Assembly: GCF_003353055.1 (NCBI RefSeq)
Contig: NZ_QKWJ01000001.1
Location: forward strand, 64,235 to 128,234
Source: Cupriavidus lacunae
GTDB lineage: Bacteria > Pseudomonadota > Gammaproteobacteria > Burkholderiales > Burkholderiaceae
Direction: 5' to 3'
DNA length: 64,000 nt
Shown here: in pieces, positions 55,068 to 64,000 of the stretch
Layout: every line of letters starts with the position of its first letter
Numbering within the stretch: the first letter of the stretch is position 1
Made by a program: the position numbers and the translations under genes
Notes under the pieces: generated by a model
Database searches by the model: none
Told to the model about the DNA's origin: nothing
The model's input: the letters and a program-made list of their open reading frames with translations, nothing else

Positions 55068-55751
55068 TTAGCGGGTCTGCCGCTGCAGGATGTTCAGGAA
55101 CTCTTCCATGAAGCTCTCGAACCGGATCGCCAGGCGGTCGATTTCCGTGGCATAGCGGTTATAGGCGATCACCGCCGGGATGGCCGCGAACAGGCCGATC
55201 GCAGTGGCCACCAGGGCCTCGGCAATACCGGGCGCCACCGATGCAAGCGTCGCCTGCTGCACATTCGACAGACCGCGGAACGCGTTCATGATCCCCCACA
55301 CCGTGCCGAACAGGCCGATATACGGGCTCACCGAACCGACCGACGCCAGGAACGGCAGGTGTGATTCGAGCACGTCCATCTCGCGCTGGTAGGCCGCGCG
55401 CATGGCGCGCCGTGCCGCGTCCAGCAGCGCGCCGGCCTCGTTGCCGCGCTCGCGCGCCTTCAGGAACTCGCCCATGCCGGATTCGAAGATCCGTTCCAGC
55501 GCACCGGTGTTGTGACGGTTGTTGACGGCACTGTTATATAGCGCCTGCAGGTCGCCGCCGGCCCAGAAGTCGCGCTCGAACCCTTCGGTCTGGCTGCGCG
55601 CGGCACGCACCGCCAGGTGCTTGCGGAAGATATAGGTCCACGAAAACAGCGACATGACGAGCAGCAGCGCCATGACGGCCTGCGCCAGCAGGCTGGCGTG
55701 GAGCACCAGCGTTACGATCGACAGGTCTTGCGTGACGGTCACGGGATTCAT
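55068..55751 (-). CDS. tolQ: Tol-Pal system protein TolQ
   Basis: TolQ is the multi-span stator subunit of the Tol motor. The 227-residue protein has three membrane helices: about 18-40 (LVLHASLLAQAVMALLLVMS), 130-155 and 170-195. The helical region FLASVGSVSPYIGLFGTVWG contains the proton-path residues. Start at 55751 overlaps the ybgC stop (ATGA). The longer open frame is a shadow of ybgC. Confidence 0.96.
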   Translation of the reverse strand: MNPVTVTQDLSIVTLVLHASLLAQAVMALLLVMSLFSWTYIFRKHLAVRAARSQTEGFERDFWAGGDLQALYNSAVNNRHNTGALERIFESGMGEFLKARERGNEAGALLDAARRAMRAAYQREMDVLESHLPFLASVGSVSPYIGLFGTVWGIMNAFRGLSNVQQATLASVAPGIAEALVATAIGLFAAIPAVIAYNRYATEIDRLAIRFESFMEEFLNILQRQTR

Positions 55752-56152
55752 CGTGCTGACTTGATGGTGGCTAGAACGGGGTCGGGGATCGGGGCGGGAC
55801 GGAAAGTGCTTCTGTCGACGCATCCGACGCGGATCGCGCCGGTGGCAAGCATCAGTTCGCCACGCCAGGCTTCCTGGGTGAACTGCACCGAAGCCGGGCC
55901 GACCCGGTCGATGCGCGTGCGGATCTCAAGCTGGTCATCCAGCCGGGCGGGCGCATTGTAGTCCACCACCGTGCTGCGGACGATAAACACCACGCCTGCC
56001 TGGTCGGCGAGCGCCTGCTGTTCGATGCCGAGCGAGCGCAGCCACTCGGTGCGGGCGCGCTCGAAGAACTTGAGGTAATTGGCGTAGAACACCACGCCGC
56101 CCGCGTCGGTGTCTTCCCAGTACACCCGCAGGGTCCAGACAAAGTTTGTCAT
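55748..56152 (-). CDS. ybgC: Tol-Pal-associated acyl-CoA thioesterase YbgC
   Basis: YbgC is a hotdog-fold acyl-CoA thioesterase usually encoded first in the tol-pal operon. The 134-residue protein has the active-site motif YWEDTDAGGVVFYANYLKFF, with the catalytic Asp, and FERARTEWLRSLG. Start at 56152; the frame is open upstream but lacks similarity. It is divergent from glyA and its riboswitch. Confidence 0.95.
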   Translation of the reverse strand: MTNFVWTLRVYWEDTDAGGVVFYANYLKFFERARTEWLRSLGIEQQALADQAGVVFIVRSTVVDYNAPARLDDQLEIRTRIDRVGPASVQFTQEAWRGELMLATGAIRVGCVDRSTFRPAPIPDPVLATIKSAR

Positions 56153-56322
56153 GGCCGCGATTGTAACGGAGAGCGATAGCGGTTTCGTGTAAACCCGCAG
56201 GACGACTTTGCAACAGCAAGTTGCTGGCCAGCCCCGCGCCAGCCCTTGCCAGGGCTTGGCTGGCGGGCCGACGGCTTGCGGCGGGCGCCCGCCTCGCGCT
56301 ACACTGCGCCCAACCATTCCAT

Positions 56323-56460
56323 CTTGCGCGACTGGCGAAGTCAGTGGGCACTACCACGAGGAAGCGCAAGTTCTCTGGCGTGACGTTCATTACGCGTTCG
56401 CGTAAGGTTCAGCACGCCTGGGCGTGAAGTTCTTTGCGCCTGCCGCTCGCCTGGGCAGCG
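56323..56460 (+). ncRNA. ZTP (pfl/ZMP) riboswitch upstream of glyA
   Basis: The 5' subdomain (56323-56370) is closed by CTTGCGC / GCGCAAG. It contains GACTGGCG, AGTGGG, CCACGAGGAAGCGC, in the order of the pfl consensus. The 3' subdomain, after a 42- to 73-base linker, has a hairpin with the conserved CGCCTGGGCA loop (56444-56460). A similar hairpin with CGCCTGGGCG is at 56413-56426. ZTP riboswitches commonly control glyA and folate-one-carbon genes and turn expression on when Z nucleotides accumulate. glyA starts 131 bases later. Confidence 0.85.
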
Positions 56461-56590
56461 AATGGGAAGCAGGGTGCGCCCTGCACCGACGGTTACAACA
56501 TGCCGCCGGTGCTGGTCGCCGCTAGCCTTCCCCGCGCGCCCTACCCCCGATGCGTGAATCGGATTCCCTATTTTTCAGACGAGTTTCGCC

Positions 56591-57838
56591 ATGTTCGAAC
56601 GCAGCCGTTTTACGATCGACCAGATCGACCCCGAGGTCTTTGCCGCCATCCAGCAGGAAAACCAGCGTCAGGAAGACCACATCGAGCTGATCGCCTCCGA
56701 GAACTACACTTCGCCGGCCGTGATGGCCGCCCAGGGTTCGCAGCTGACCAACAAGTACGCCGAGGGCTATCCCGGCAAGCGCTACTACGGCGGTTGCGAG
56801 TACGTCGACATCGTCGAGCAGCTGGCCATTGACCGCGTCAAGCAGCTGTTCGGCGCCGAAGCCGCCAACGTGCAGCCCAACTCGGGCTCGCAGGCCAACC
56901 AGGGCGTGTACTTCGCCGTGCTCAAGCCGGGCGACACCATCATGGGCATGAGCCTGGCCGAAGGCGGCCACCTGACCCACGGCATGGCCCTGAACATGAG
57001 CGGCAAGTGGTTCAACGTGGTCAGCTACGGCCTGAACGCCCAGGAAGACATCGACTACGACGCGCTCGAAAAGCTGGCCCAAGAGAAGAAGCCCAAGCTG
57101 ATCATCGCCGGCGCCTCGGCCTTCGCGCTGCGCATCGACTTCGAGCGCATCGGCCGCGTGGCCAAGTCAATCGGCGCCTACTTCATGGTCGACATGGCCC
57201 ACTACGCCGGCCTGATCGCCGCGGGGGTGTACCCGAACCCGGTGCCGCACGCCGACTTCGTCACCACCACCACGCACAAGAGCCTGCGCGGCCCGCGCGG
57301 CGGCGTGATCCTGATGAAGGCCGAGCATGAGAAGGCCATCAACTCGGCCATCTTCCCCGGCATCCAGGGCGGCCCGCTGATGCACGTGATCGCCGGCAAG
57401 GCCGTCGCGTTCAAGGAAGCGCTGACGCCCGAGTTCAAGGCCTACCAGCAGCAAGTGGTGAAGAACGCCGCCGTGCTGGCCGAGACCCTGATCGCGCGCG
57501 GCCTGCGCATTGTCTCGGGCCGCACCGAGAGCCACGTGATGCTGGTCGACCTGCGCGCCAAGAACATCACCGGCAAGGAAGCCGAGCGCATCCTGGGCGA
57601 GGCGCATATCACCGTCAACAAGAACGCCATCCCCAACGATCCGGAAAAGCCGTTCGTGACCTCGGGCATCCGCCTGGGCTCGCCGGCCATGACCACGCGC
57701 GGCTTCAAGGAAGAAGAAGCCCGCATCGTCGGCAACCTGATCGCCGATGTGCTGGACAACCCGCACGACGCCGCCAACATCGCCAGCGTGCGCGAGCAGG
57801 CGGCTGCCCTGACCAAGCGCTTCCCGGTCTACGGCTGA
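56591..57838 (+). CDS. glyA: Serine hydroxymethyltransferase
   Basis: GlyA interconverts serine and glycine with tetrahydrofolate and is a main source of one-carbon units. The 415-residue protein has [38 protein letters not shown] and the PLP Lys in [15 protein letters not shown]. The leader contains a ZTP riboswitch. nrdR lies 156 bp downstream on the same strand. Confidence 0.98.
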   Translation: MFERSRFTIDQIDPEVFAAIQQENQRQEDHIELIASENYTSPAVMAAQGSQLTNKYAEGYPGKRYYGGCEYVDIVEQLAIDRVKQLFGAEAANVQPNSGSQANQGVYFAVLKPGDTIMGMSLAEGGHLTHGMALNMSGKWFNVVSYGLNAQEDIDYDALEKLAQEKKPKLIIAGASAFALRIDFERIGRVAKSIGAYFMVDMAHYAGLIAAGVYPNPVPHADFVTTTTHKSLRGPRGGVILMKAEHEKAINSAIFPGIQGGPLMHVIAGKAVAFKEALTPEFKAYQQQVVKNAAVLAETLIARGLRIVSGRTESHVMLVDLRAKNITGKEAERILGEAHITVNKNAIPNDPEKPFVTSGIRLGSPAMTTRGFKEEEARIVGNLIADVLDNPHDAANIASVREQAAALTKRFPVYG

Positions 57839-57994
57839 TGCATCGAGGCCGCCCATGCATGTTCGCATGAGCGGCCGGCAGCTCCGCAAGCCGGCGCCCC
57901 AGGGCACCTGGCTTGCGGGCCTCGCCAACCCGCCCCGCCACCGCAGAACGACAACACGGACAAGGCGACGGGGTTCAACTGAAGGTGGTCCGGC

Positions 57995-58462
57995 ATGAAG
58001 TGCCCCTTTTGCGGTCATTCCAATACCCAGGTACTCGACACCCGCATGTCGGAAGACGGCGATGCCGTGCGCCGGCGCCGCCGCTGCGAAGCCTGCGACC
58101 GCCGCTTCACCACCTATGAGCGGATCGAGCTGTTCTTCCCCGCCATCGTCAAGAAAAACGGCTCGCGCGTGGACTACACCCGCGCCAAGCTGAAGGATTC
58201 CATGCGCCTGGCGCTGCGCAAGCGCCCGGTCTCGGCCGAAGCCATCGACGAAGCCATCACCCGTATCGAAGAGAAACTGCTGGCCCTGGGCGAGAAGGAA
58301 ATCCCCAGCAGCCAGGTCGGCGAACTGGTGATGCGTGAATTGCGCAAGCTCGACAAGATCGCGTATATCCGCTTTGCTTCGGTGTATCGGAGCTTTGAGG
58401 ATGTGTCGGAATTCCGCGACGTGCTCGACGAGTTTGCCGCATCCGCCCCGCGCAAGGCGTAG
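57995..58462 (+). CDS. nrdR: Transcriptional repressor NrdR
   Basis: NrdR represses ribonucleotide reductase genes in response to ATP/dATP. The 155-residue protein has an N-terminal zinc ribbon ([20 protein letters not shown], then [12 protein letters not shown]) and the ATP-cone domain ([20 protein letters not shown]). GAAGGTGG precedes the start. It is conserved in this location next to glyA and ribD in the order Burkholderiales. Confidence 0.97.
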   Translation: MKCPFCGHSNTQVLDTRMSEDGDAVRRRRRCEACDRRFTTYERIELFFPAIVKKNGSRVDYTRAKLKDSMRLALRKRPVSAEAIDEAITRIEEKLLALGEKEIPSSQVGELVMRELRKLDKIAYIRFASVYRSFEDVSEFRDVLDEFAASAPRKA

Positions 58463-58557
58463 CGAAACAAGATTCCGCAAATCCTTCACGCTTAGGCACA
58501 TTCCCGCGCCCTCACGACAGCTACCTTGACGTTCCCAGCAAGTCTTGGTGACCGCTC

Positions 58558-58911
58558 ATGCAGGCGCTTCGCAAGCCCATACGTCAACGCCCGCGCATCC
58601 GGCCGCGCGAAACCGGCCGCTCTGCCGGCTTCGCTCTGCACGAGGTGCTTTGCGCGCTGGTCGTGCTTGGCATCGGGCTGATGCCAATGATGGGGATGGC
58701 GCCCGGGGCGCTGTCCCGGCAGCGTGAATTCGACACGCTGGCCCAGGCGGCAAGGCTTGCAGCAGAGCGTGCTGAACTGGAAGTCGCACAGCCGGCAACG
58801 TGCGGGGGCGTCCCGGCATTTGCGTGCCCGGACGACGCCCGACTGATCATGGCAGGACGGCCTGGCGCGCAGGCCGGCATGCCCTCGATCGCCTTGTGGG
58901 TGCGGCCATGA
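58558..58911 (+). CDS. Minor pilin, PilV-like
   Basis: The 117-residue protein is a type IV minor pilin. Its leader is basic and the prepilin peptidase site reads RSAG|FALHEVLCALVVLGIGL, with Gly at -1 and Glu at +5. The rest is short for PilV. It opens a six-gene unit in which each stop overlaps or nearly overlaps the next start. Function in pilus priming is inferred from the family. Confidence 0.8.
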   Translation: MQALRKPIRQRPRIRPRETGRSAGFALHEVLCALVVLGIGLMPMMGMAPGALSRQREFDTLAQAARLAAERAELEVAQPATCGGVPAFACPDDARLIMAGRPGAQAGMPSIALWVRP

Positions 58912-59822
58912 CATGGTCCGCATCGAAGGCATTCACGCTGGTCGAACTGCTGGTGGCACTACTGCTCAGCTTCATCGTCGCCGCGGCGGCCATTGCCGCG
59001 TTCCACGCCACGCATACTGCCTACCTCACCACCACCGACCGCGTCCTGCTCGAAGAACGCGGCCAGCGTGCCCTGACGATCCTCTCCACGCTGCTGCGCC
59101 AGTCCGGATGGCCGGGCGAGCCCTCCTCCGCCAGCCCCCACGCAGCGTTGCCCGCCGTCAGCGGCGCCGACAACTGCGGGCAGCCTGCCATTGGTGCCGT
59201 GCCGTCCTGCGGCAAGGCCGGCATCGGCCGCAGCGATGCGCTGCTGGTCCGCTTCAGCGGCAGCGGCCTGCCGGCGGCGCCGGCGCAGCCGGATGAAACC
59301 ATGACCGATTGCAGTGGCTACGCCGTCGCGGCGCGCACGGCCGGCGCTGACGCACACAGCGGTTACGTCGCAGCCAACCTGCTCTATGTCGCGGCGGGCA
59401 GCGACGGCGTGCCGCAACTGCTGTGCCGCTATCCGGCGCGCCGCAGTGGCGTGATCGATGGCAGTGGCTGGACCTCCGGCGCGCTGGTCCGTGGCGTTGA
59501 ATCGCTGCAAGTGCGCTACGGCCTGGATACGGATGACGACGGCCGGCCCGACCGCTTCGAGACCGCGACCGAGATCCAGCCGCTGGGTGAGGCCGCCTGG
59601 CAGCGCGTGGTGGCCGTACAGATTGCCATCGCCGTGCGCGGCGACCGCCCTGGCTCGGCGGCGGCAGGTCCGGCCAGCGGCGCAGGCCCGCTGCCAACGC
59701 CCGGCACCGCGGTCGACGACCTGGCGCCGGCGGCGACGCCGCAGCCAGGCACGGCTCGCCGCGTGTTCTCCACCACGGTACGGCTGCGCAATGCGCCACG
59801 CTGCCAGGAGTCGCTGTGCTAG
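58908..59822 (+). CDS. Minor pilin, PilW-like
   Basis: The 304-residue protein has a prepilin N-terminus MTWSASKA|FTLVELLVALLLS with Glu at +5. The residue before the cleavage site is Ala, not Gly. Length and the C-terminal part (VQIAIAVRGDRPG) fit PilW. Translation is coupled to pilV by an ATGA overlap and to the next gene by a GTG overlapping its stop. Confidence 0.82.
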   Translation: MTWSASKAFTLVELLVALLLSFIVAAAAIAAFHATHTAYLTTTDRVLLEERGQRALTILSTLLRQSGWPGEPSSASPHAALPAVSGADNCGQPAIGAVPSCGKAGIGRSDALLVRFSGSGLPAAPAQPDETMTDCSGYAVAARTAGADAHSGYVAANLLYVAAGSDGVPQLLCRYPARRSGVIDGSGWTSGALVRGVESLQVRYGLDTDDDGRPDRFETATEIQPLGEAAWQRVVAVQIAIAVRGDRPGSAAAGPASGAGPLPTPGTAVDDLAPAATPQPGTARRVFSTTVRLRNAPRCQESLC

Positions 59823-60421
59823 CGCGCCGCCTGCCAGGCTGTCGCCAGTCGGGTGCCGTCACGCTGCTGCTCTGCGGCACGATGCTGCTGCTGGTGGTGC
59901 TGATCGCTGCCGGCACGCTGCACATGCTGCTGTCAGGCAGGCAACTTGCCGTCATGCAGCTCGAACGCGAAATCGCATTCCGGGCCGCCGAGGTGGCATT
60001 GCTCGATGCCGAGGCGGACCTGCTGACCGCGGCGGCATCGCAAGACATGAACGACCGGCTCGGCATCTGGCCGGCACCGGGGCACTGCGGCAGCGGCCGG
60101 CAGGCCGGCATTTGCCGGCCTGCGGTGGCGGGTCCGCCTGTGTGGCAGCCCTGGCTGCTGGTGGATGCCGACGCCGATGCCGTCGGCGTTCCGCTCGGGC
60201 GCTTTAGCGGGGCGTCACTGCCGGTGCTGCCCGCCGGCGCGGCCGGGACGCAGGAACTGCCACGGTATGTCGCCGAGATCCTGGACGAGGCACCATCCGG
60301 CTACGGCGTTCAGGACACCGCCCCTTCCACCACACTGGCGCCCAGAATCCGGATCACGGCCATCGGCTTCGGCCGCAGCCGCGCCGTGCGCGCCGTGGTC
60401 CAGGGTGTGATCCAGCCATGA
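59816..60421 (+). CDS. PilX-like minor pilin
   Basis: The 201-residue protein starts at a GTG with AGGAG 6 bases upstream, overlapping the pilW-like stop. Its N-terminus RQSGAVTLLLCGTMLLLVVL is the PilX_N-type membrane helix, with a Gly-Ala cleavage context instead of the usual Phe. It lies between pilW and pilY1 as in other pil minor-pilin operons. Confidence 0.78.
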   Translation: MLARRLPGCRQSGAVTLLLCGTMLLLVVLIAAGTLHMLLSGRQLAVMQLEREIAFRAAEVALLDAEADLLTAAASQDMNDRLGIWPAPGHCGSGRQAGICRPAVAGPPVWQPWLLVDADADAVGVPLGRFSGASLPVLPAGAAGTQELPRYVAEILDEAPSGYGVQDTAPSTTLAPRIRITAIGFGRSRAVRAVVQGVIQP

Positions 60422-62278
60422 TTCGTTCCGCCGCTGCCCTCGCCTGCCTTGCCATCGCCTTTGCCCCGGTGTGGGCCGCCACCGGATCGGAAGCCGGCCG
60501 GCTGCCCCTGGCCTACCGGACCATGGACGGTGCCTATCCGTGGACCGGACGCTTGTTCGCTGTCGGCTGGCAGGGTTCGGCGCCGGTGCCGTCGCCTTAC
60601 CTGTGGGAAGCCGGCGAGCGCCTCGACCGCCGGGCTGTTTCATCGCGCCAGGTGTTCACGTCCTTGGTCCCGATGGGCGAAGCGCCGGAGCGCGCCATAC
60701 CGCTGCAATGGGATGCCGTTGCAGCCGCGTTGGGCACTATGGGTAGTCCTGATCCTGTGAACGGCCTTGATCGCGCCGCTCTCGGGTGGCTGCGCGGCGA
60801 CCGCACCCATGCAAGCCTGCGCCCGCGCGAAACGAGGCTGGGCAACGCAGCCGGAGCCCGCGTTCGGGTAGTAGCGCCGCCTGCGTGGGCCCCTGGCAAA
60901 CCCGGGCACTCCGTCTTTCGCGCGCGTTACAGCCTGCGCCCCCACATGGTCTGGCTCGGCACCAGCGACGGGCTGCTGCATGCGTTCGACGCCGTGAGCG
61001 GCGAGGAACGTGCCGCCTATCTGCCCGGCGTGCTGCTGCCCTTTGCTGCTGCAATGGCGGCGACCGACGCGCCACTGGCACCCTCCCCCTGCCCGCGTCC
61101 TGAAGCGCAGGACGTGATGATCCGCGGCGAATGGCGCACGGTCTTGCTGTGCGCCATCCCCGTCAATGCCAAGGCAGGCAATCCCGCAGCGGCCTTTGCG
61201 CTTGACGTTTCCGATCCCGACGGTCCGATGCCCTTTGTATCGTTGTGGGAGATCGCCGCTACGGACGTTTTGCCCATGACTGCGCGCGGACCGGTACGTG
61301 CCGCAGGCATGCGTGGCCCGGACGGCTTGCGCTGGTTCGCGGTCGTGACACTGGGCGCCACGGGCAATGACAAAGCGGGCGCTGTCCGTTCCGGGCTTGC
61401 GCTTCTGCCGCTGGACAAGCCCGCCGGGGCCGGCATGGGCCGGACGGTACGACGTCCGCACATTGCCATTGCCGGAGCGCGACTGCCTGGACAGGCCGAC
61501 GGCCGGCAACCTCGTGGCGGTGAGCGTGCTGTCCGACATGACAGGCGCGGCCCGCGCCGCCTATGCGACAGACGATGCCGGCCAGCTATGGCGCTTCCCG
61601 CTCGCCGACGCGCCACAATCGGCAGACGCGCCTGCCGCGTCATGCCTGCACCGGATGCAGGGACCGGCGCAGCCGCTGACGGATGAAGCGCCCGTGCTGC
61701 TCGGATCCTCAACGGCACCGGTCGTGGTCTATGGCGCGGGCAATGAACTCGCGGCGGTGCCTGACCTGTCGACCCCGCGCGGCGCCAGGGCGGGCGCGCT
61801 GGTGCCGGTCGCGGCGCAAGCGGGCGAAGGCGGCCACATCCTGCGCGCGCAGCCTGACGGCGCCAACGATGCCGGCTGGCATCTGACCCTGCCCCATGCC
61901 GGCGAACAGGTCGTGGAGATCCAGCCGGTGTTTCCCGGCTATCTGCTGTTCTTGACACGCACGCCCGATGGCGCACAACGCAGCTACCTGGTGCTGGCGG
62001 CGACCGGGGAGTCGGTCACCCAGAGCGGCATCGGCGAACGCCCGCATGTAGCCACCGGCCACCTACTGCCCCCGGGGGCCAGCGTGTTCGTGACCGCTGC
62101 CCAATTGCCCGCCGCACCGCCGCAGCCGGGCCGCACCGCGCGCCAGGCATACGCGTTGTCGCTCTGGGCTGTCGATGGCAACAAGGTTGCACGGCTATCG
62201 CAAACCCTGGCCAGCCGGCGCGTCGGGCGCCTGCGCTGGCGCGAGATCGTGGGCCCGGCGCGAGAGGACCTGCCATGA
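60418..62278 (+). pseudogene. PilY1-like pilus assembly/adhesin gene, interrupted by a one-base frameshift
   Basis: The gene encodes a PilY1-type beta-propeller protein of about 619 residues if repaired. The first part (60418 to about 61429) has a signal peptide and HMVWLGTSDGLLHAFDAVSG, a PilY1 hallmark. The second part continues in another frame with AYATDDAGQLWRFPL and ends at 62278. The change falls at a run of four G residues (61426-61429); removing one G gives the continuous reading PAGPAWAGRYDV. The protein is much shorter than classic PilY1 (above 1000 residues) and lacks the N-terminal von Willebrand region. Either a natural frameshift or a sequence error. Confidence 0.85.
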
Positions 62279-62733
62279 CCGCCGCGACATCACCATCCCG
62301 GCACGATTGCGCGTTCAGCCTGGTCGAGCTTGCGGCGGCGCTGGCCGTGCTGGCCATCCTCGCGGCCATCGCCTTGCCCGCGTGGCACGGCCACCTGATG
62401 CGGGGCTGGCGGGCGCAGGCCCATACCGCGCTGACCGAGGCAATGCTGCAACTGGAGCGGCACGCCGTCGGCACCATGACGTTCGCCGCCGAACCCGGTG
62501 CCGACGTGGCAGCCGGCGACTGGCCCCTGCGGGTGCCGGCCAGCGGCACCGTGCGCCATCTGGTGACCGCCGGCGCATGCCCGCAGGCCACGCTGGATGC
62601 CTGCGTCGAGCTACGCGCCGTCCCGCAACTGCCCGACCCCGAGTGCGGGGTACTGATCCTGCGCAGCACCGGCCAGTGGCTGGCGCTGCCTGAAGGGGAA
62701 GCCGTGCCGCGGCGGCTTCCGGCCCATTGCTGA
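62275..62733 (+). CDS. Type IV pilin PilE-like minor pilin
   Basis: The 152-residue protein has the prepilin N-terminus HDCA|FSLVELAAALAVLAIL with Glu at +5 and Ala at -1. The C-terminal half contains pairs of Cys (TAGACPQATLDACVEL and ECGVLILR) typical of the pilin disulfide region. It is coupled to pilY1 by ATGA and followed 7 bp later by the fimT-like gene. Confidence 0.82.
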   Translation: MTAATSPSRHDCAFSLVELAAALAVLAILAAIALPAWHGHLMRGWRAQAHTALTEAMLQLERHAVGTMTFAAEPGADVAAGDWPLRVPASGTVRHLVTAGACPQATLDACVELRAVPQLPDPECGVLILRSTGQWLALPEGEAVPRRLPAHC

Positions 62734-62740
62734 AGCCGCG

Positions 62741-63286
62741 ATGACCCTCAGCAAGCGCCGCCGCCACGGCCTGACCCTGGCCGAACTGCTCGCCGGCCTG
62801 GCCATCCTGGCCCTGCTGGCGGCGGCAGCCTATCCAGTATTCAGCAGCCTGCTCGCGCGCCAGCAGGTCACGCTGGCGGCCGACCGGCTGGCGGCGTCGC
62901 TGGCGCTGGCGCGGGCCACCGCACTGGCGCGCCGCATCGAGGTGACGCTGCAGCCGCTGCCGGGCGAGGCGACGCTGGGCCCCGGCTGGCAGCTGGTCGC
63001 CGCCAGCGGCGACCCGGACCGCCGCGCGGTGCTGTCCGTTGTCGAGCCCGGCATGCCCTGCCTCTCGGTATCACTGCGCCAAACCGCCCGCGGCATCAAT
63101 GTGCTGAAATTCCTGCCTGTGGGATACTCTCGATCTGAGCAGGGTGGTTTCCAGGCCGCCACTTTCACGCTCGGCTGCCGTGGCGAGCAGCGGCAAGTCA
63201 GGCTGGGCGCGCAGGGACGTATCCGACTCTGCACACCCGGCCGCGACGCTGACTGCGAGGCGACGGAGTCCTCCGGACCGCCATGA
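62741..63286 (+). CDS. FimT/GspH-like minor pilin
   Basis: The 181-residue protein has the site RRRHG|LTLAELLAGLAILALL, with Gly at -1 but Leu rather than Phe at +1, and Glu at +5. The FimT/GspH region (AADRLAASLALARATALARR) follows. Its stop lies immediately before ribD, possibly overlapping an upstream ATG of ribD. Confidence 0.8.
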   Translation: MTLSKRRRHGLTLAELLAGLAILALLAAAAYPVFSSLLARQQVTLAADRLAASLALARATALARRIEVTLQPLPGEATLGPGWQLVAASGDPDRRAVLSVVEPGMPCLSVSLRQTARGINVLKFLPVGYSRSEQGGFQAATFTLGCRGEQRQVRLGAQGRIRLCTPGRDADCEATESSGPP

Positions 63287-63339
63287 TCCCGGCAGCCCTG
63301 TCTTCCCAATCGCTGTGCCAAGGCAAACCTGACCGCCGA

Positions 63340-64000
63340 ATGTTTTCCGATACCGACCACGCCGCCATGCAACAGGCTCTCACGCTCGCCGCGCGGGGCA
63401 TGTTCAACACCACGCCCAACCCACGCGTCGGCTGCGTGCTCGTCAAGGGTGGCCAGGTCATCGGGCAGGGATTCACCCAGCCGGCGGGGCAGGACCATGC
63501 CGAGATCCAGGCCATGAAAGACGCGCTGTCGCGCGGGCTGGATCCGGCCGGCGCCACCGCCTACGTCACGCTGGAGCCGTGCAGCCATTTCGGGCGCACG
63601 CCGCCCTGTGCCGATGCCCTGGTGCGCGCGGGCGTGGCACGCGTGGTGGCGGCGATGGAAGACCCCAACCCGTCGGTATCCGGGCGCGGCCTGCAGCGGC
63701 TGCGCGATGCCGGCATCGACGTGCGCTGCGGCCTGCTCGAAAAGGAAGCGCGCGACCTGAATATCGGCTTTGTCTCGCGCATGACGCGCGGACTGCCGTG
63801 GGTGCGCGTCAAGGTGGCGGCGTCGATGGACGGCGGCACCGCGCTGCATGACGGCACCAGCCAGTGGATCACCGGCCAGGCCGCGCGCGACGATGGCCAC
63901 GCCTGGCGCGCCCGCGCGTGCGCCATCCTGACCGGCATCGGCACCGTGCGCGACGACAACCCCGCGCTGACGGTGCGGGCCATCGACACGCCGCGCCAGC
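63340..64000 (+). CDS. ribD: Riboflavin biosynthesis protein RibD (3' end outside window)
   Basis: RibD is a bifunctional deaminase/reductase of riboflavin synthesis. The visible 220 residues contain the deaminase zinc site (GQDHAEIQAMKDALSRG and VTLEPCSHFGRTPPCADALV). The beginning of the reductase domain is WVRVKVAASMDGGTAL and WITGQAARDDGHAWRAR. The start at 63340 (MFSDTDHAAMQQ) matches the family N-terminus; an in-frame ATG at 63283 overlapping the fimT stop would add 19 residues. The gene runs off the right edge. Confidence 0.93.
   Translation, partial: MFSDTDHAAMQQALTLAARGMFNTTPNPRVGCVLVKGGQVIGQGFTQPAGQDHAEIQAMKDALSRGLDPAGATAYVTLEPCSHFGRTPPCADALVRAGVARVVAAMEDPNPSVSGRGLQRLRDAGIDVRCGLLEKEARDLNIGFVSRMTRGLPWVRVKVAASMDGGTALHDGTSQWITGQAARDDGHAWRARACAILTGIGTVRDDNPALTVRAIDTPRQ

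Noticed and set aside
53346..55364. 672-residue plus-strand open frame opposite tolA, tolR and tolQ
   Set aside because: It is antisense to three confidently assigned genes. Its low-complexity Leu/Ala/Arg composition mirrors the tolA repeats.
56461..56490. GCAGGG / CCCTGC hairpin considered as an intrinsic terminator of the glyA riboswitch
   Set aside because: There is no T-tract after the stem, so it is not a convincing rho-independent terminator. The expression platform remains undefined.

Overview
The window is high-GC chromosomal DNA from a betaproteobacterium of the order Burkholderiales, most likely Cupriavidus or a close Ralstonia relative. This rests on gene content and order recognised from the proteins: a kynB-kynU-kynA operon with a divergent Lrp-type regulator, gcdH with a divergent IclR regulator, ybgC-tolQRAB-pal-cpoB-queC, and glyA-nrdR-minor pilins-ribD. 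The organism call is inference from family knowledge; no database was searched. Both ends cut genes: a gamma-glutamyltransferase at the left and ribD at the right.

Layout. 1-27.5 kb is mostly housekeeping and small metabolic genes: ggt, a frameshifted phzF-like gene, a PPOX flavoprotein, a domain-permuted CaiB-type CoA-transferase, glnS, an S4 protein, MAPEG, YceI, YaeQ, FKBP, ChaC, an ankyrin protein, an acyl-CoA ligase behind a palindromic operator, a CnoX-like thioredoxin, cupin, hemerythrin, tcdA, asmA, pdxH, cfa and a DUF72 gene. Inside it lies a small operon (ridA, a 26-codon Fe-S-motif remnant, an MHS transporter, a ferredoxin-reductase-like flavoprotein).

27.5-30.4 kb is the only clearly mobile stretch. 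An IS1634-like transposase sits between two inverted copies of a roughly 350-bp repeat, and the right copy carries a 208-bp MITE-like insertion with perfect 21-bp terminal inverted repeats. A palindrome from the same repeat family recurs after kynA.

30.4-37 kb holds msrA and a divergently transcribed cluster that looks catabolic. On one side are a NicX-like ring-cleavage dioxygenase, an alpha/beta hydrolase, an acyl-CoA-dehydrogenase-fold protein lacking the catalytic Glu, and an acyl-CoA ligase. On the other are a flavin reductase and a MarR regulator, with a palindrome in the shared promoter. This is the best candidate for an undescribed pathway. 37-43 kb is the tryptophan-to-anthranilate route and glutaryl-CoA dehydrogenase, each with a visible operator-like palindrome.

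43-53 kb contains a 1-Cys peroxiredoxin, a YqjD/YqjE-like envelope operon with three strong hairpins, a GGDEF-EAL protein, tRNA-Lys(UUU), a YeeE/YedE transporter, queC and the Tol-Pal operon. 56-64 kb has glyA behind a convincing ZTP (pfl) riboswitch, nrdR, a translationally coupled six-gene minor-pilin operon whose pilY1-like gene carries a one-base frameshift, and the start of ribD.
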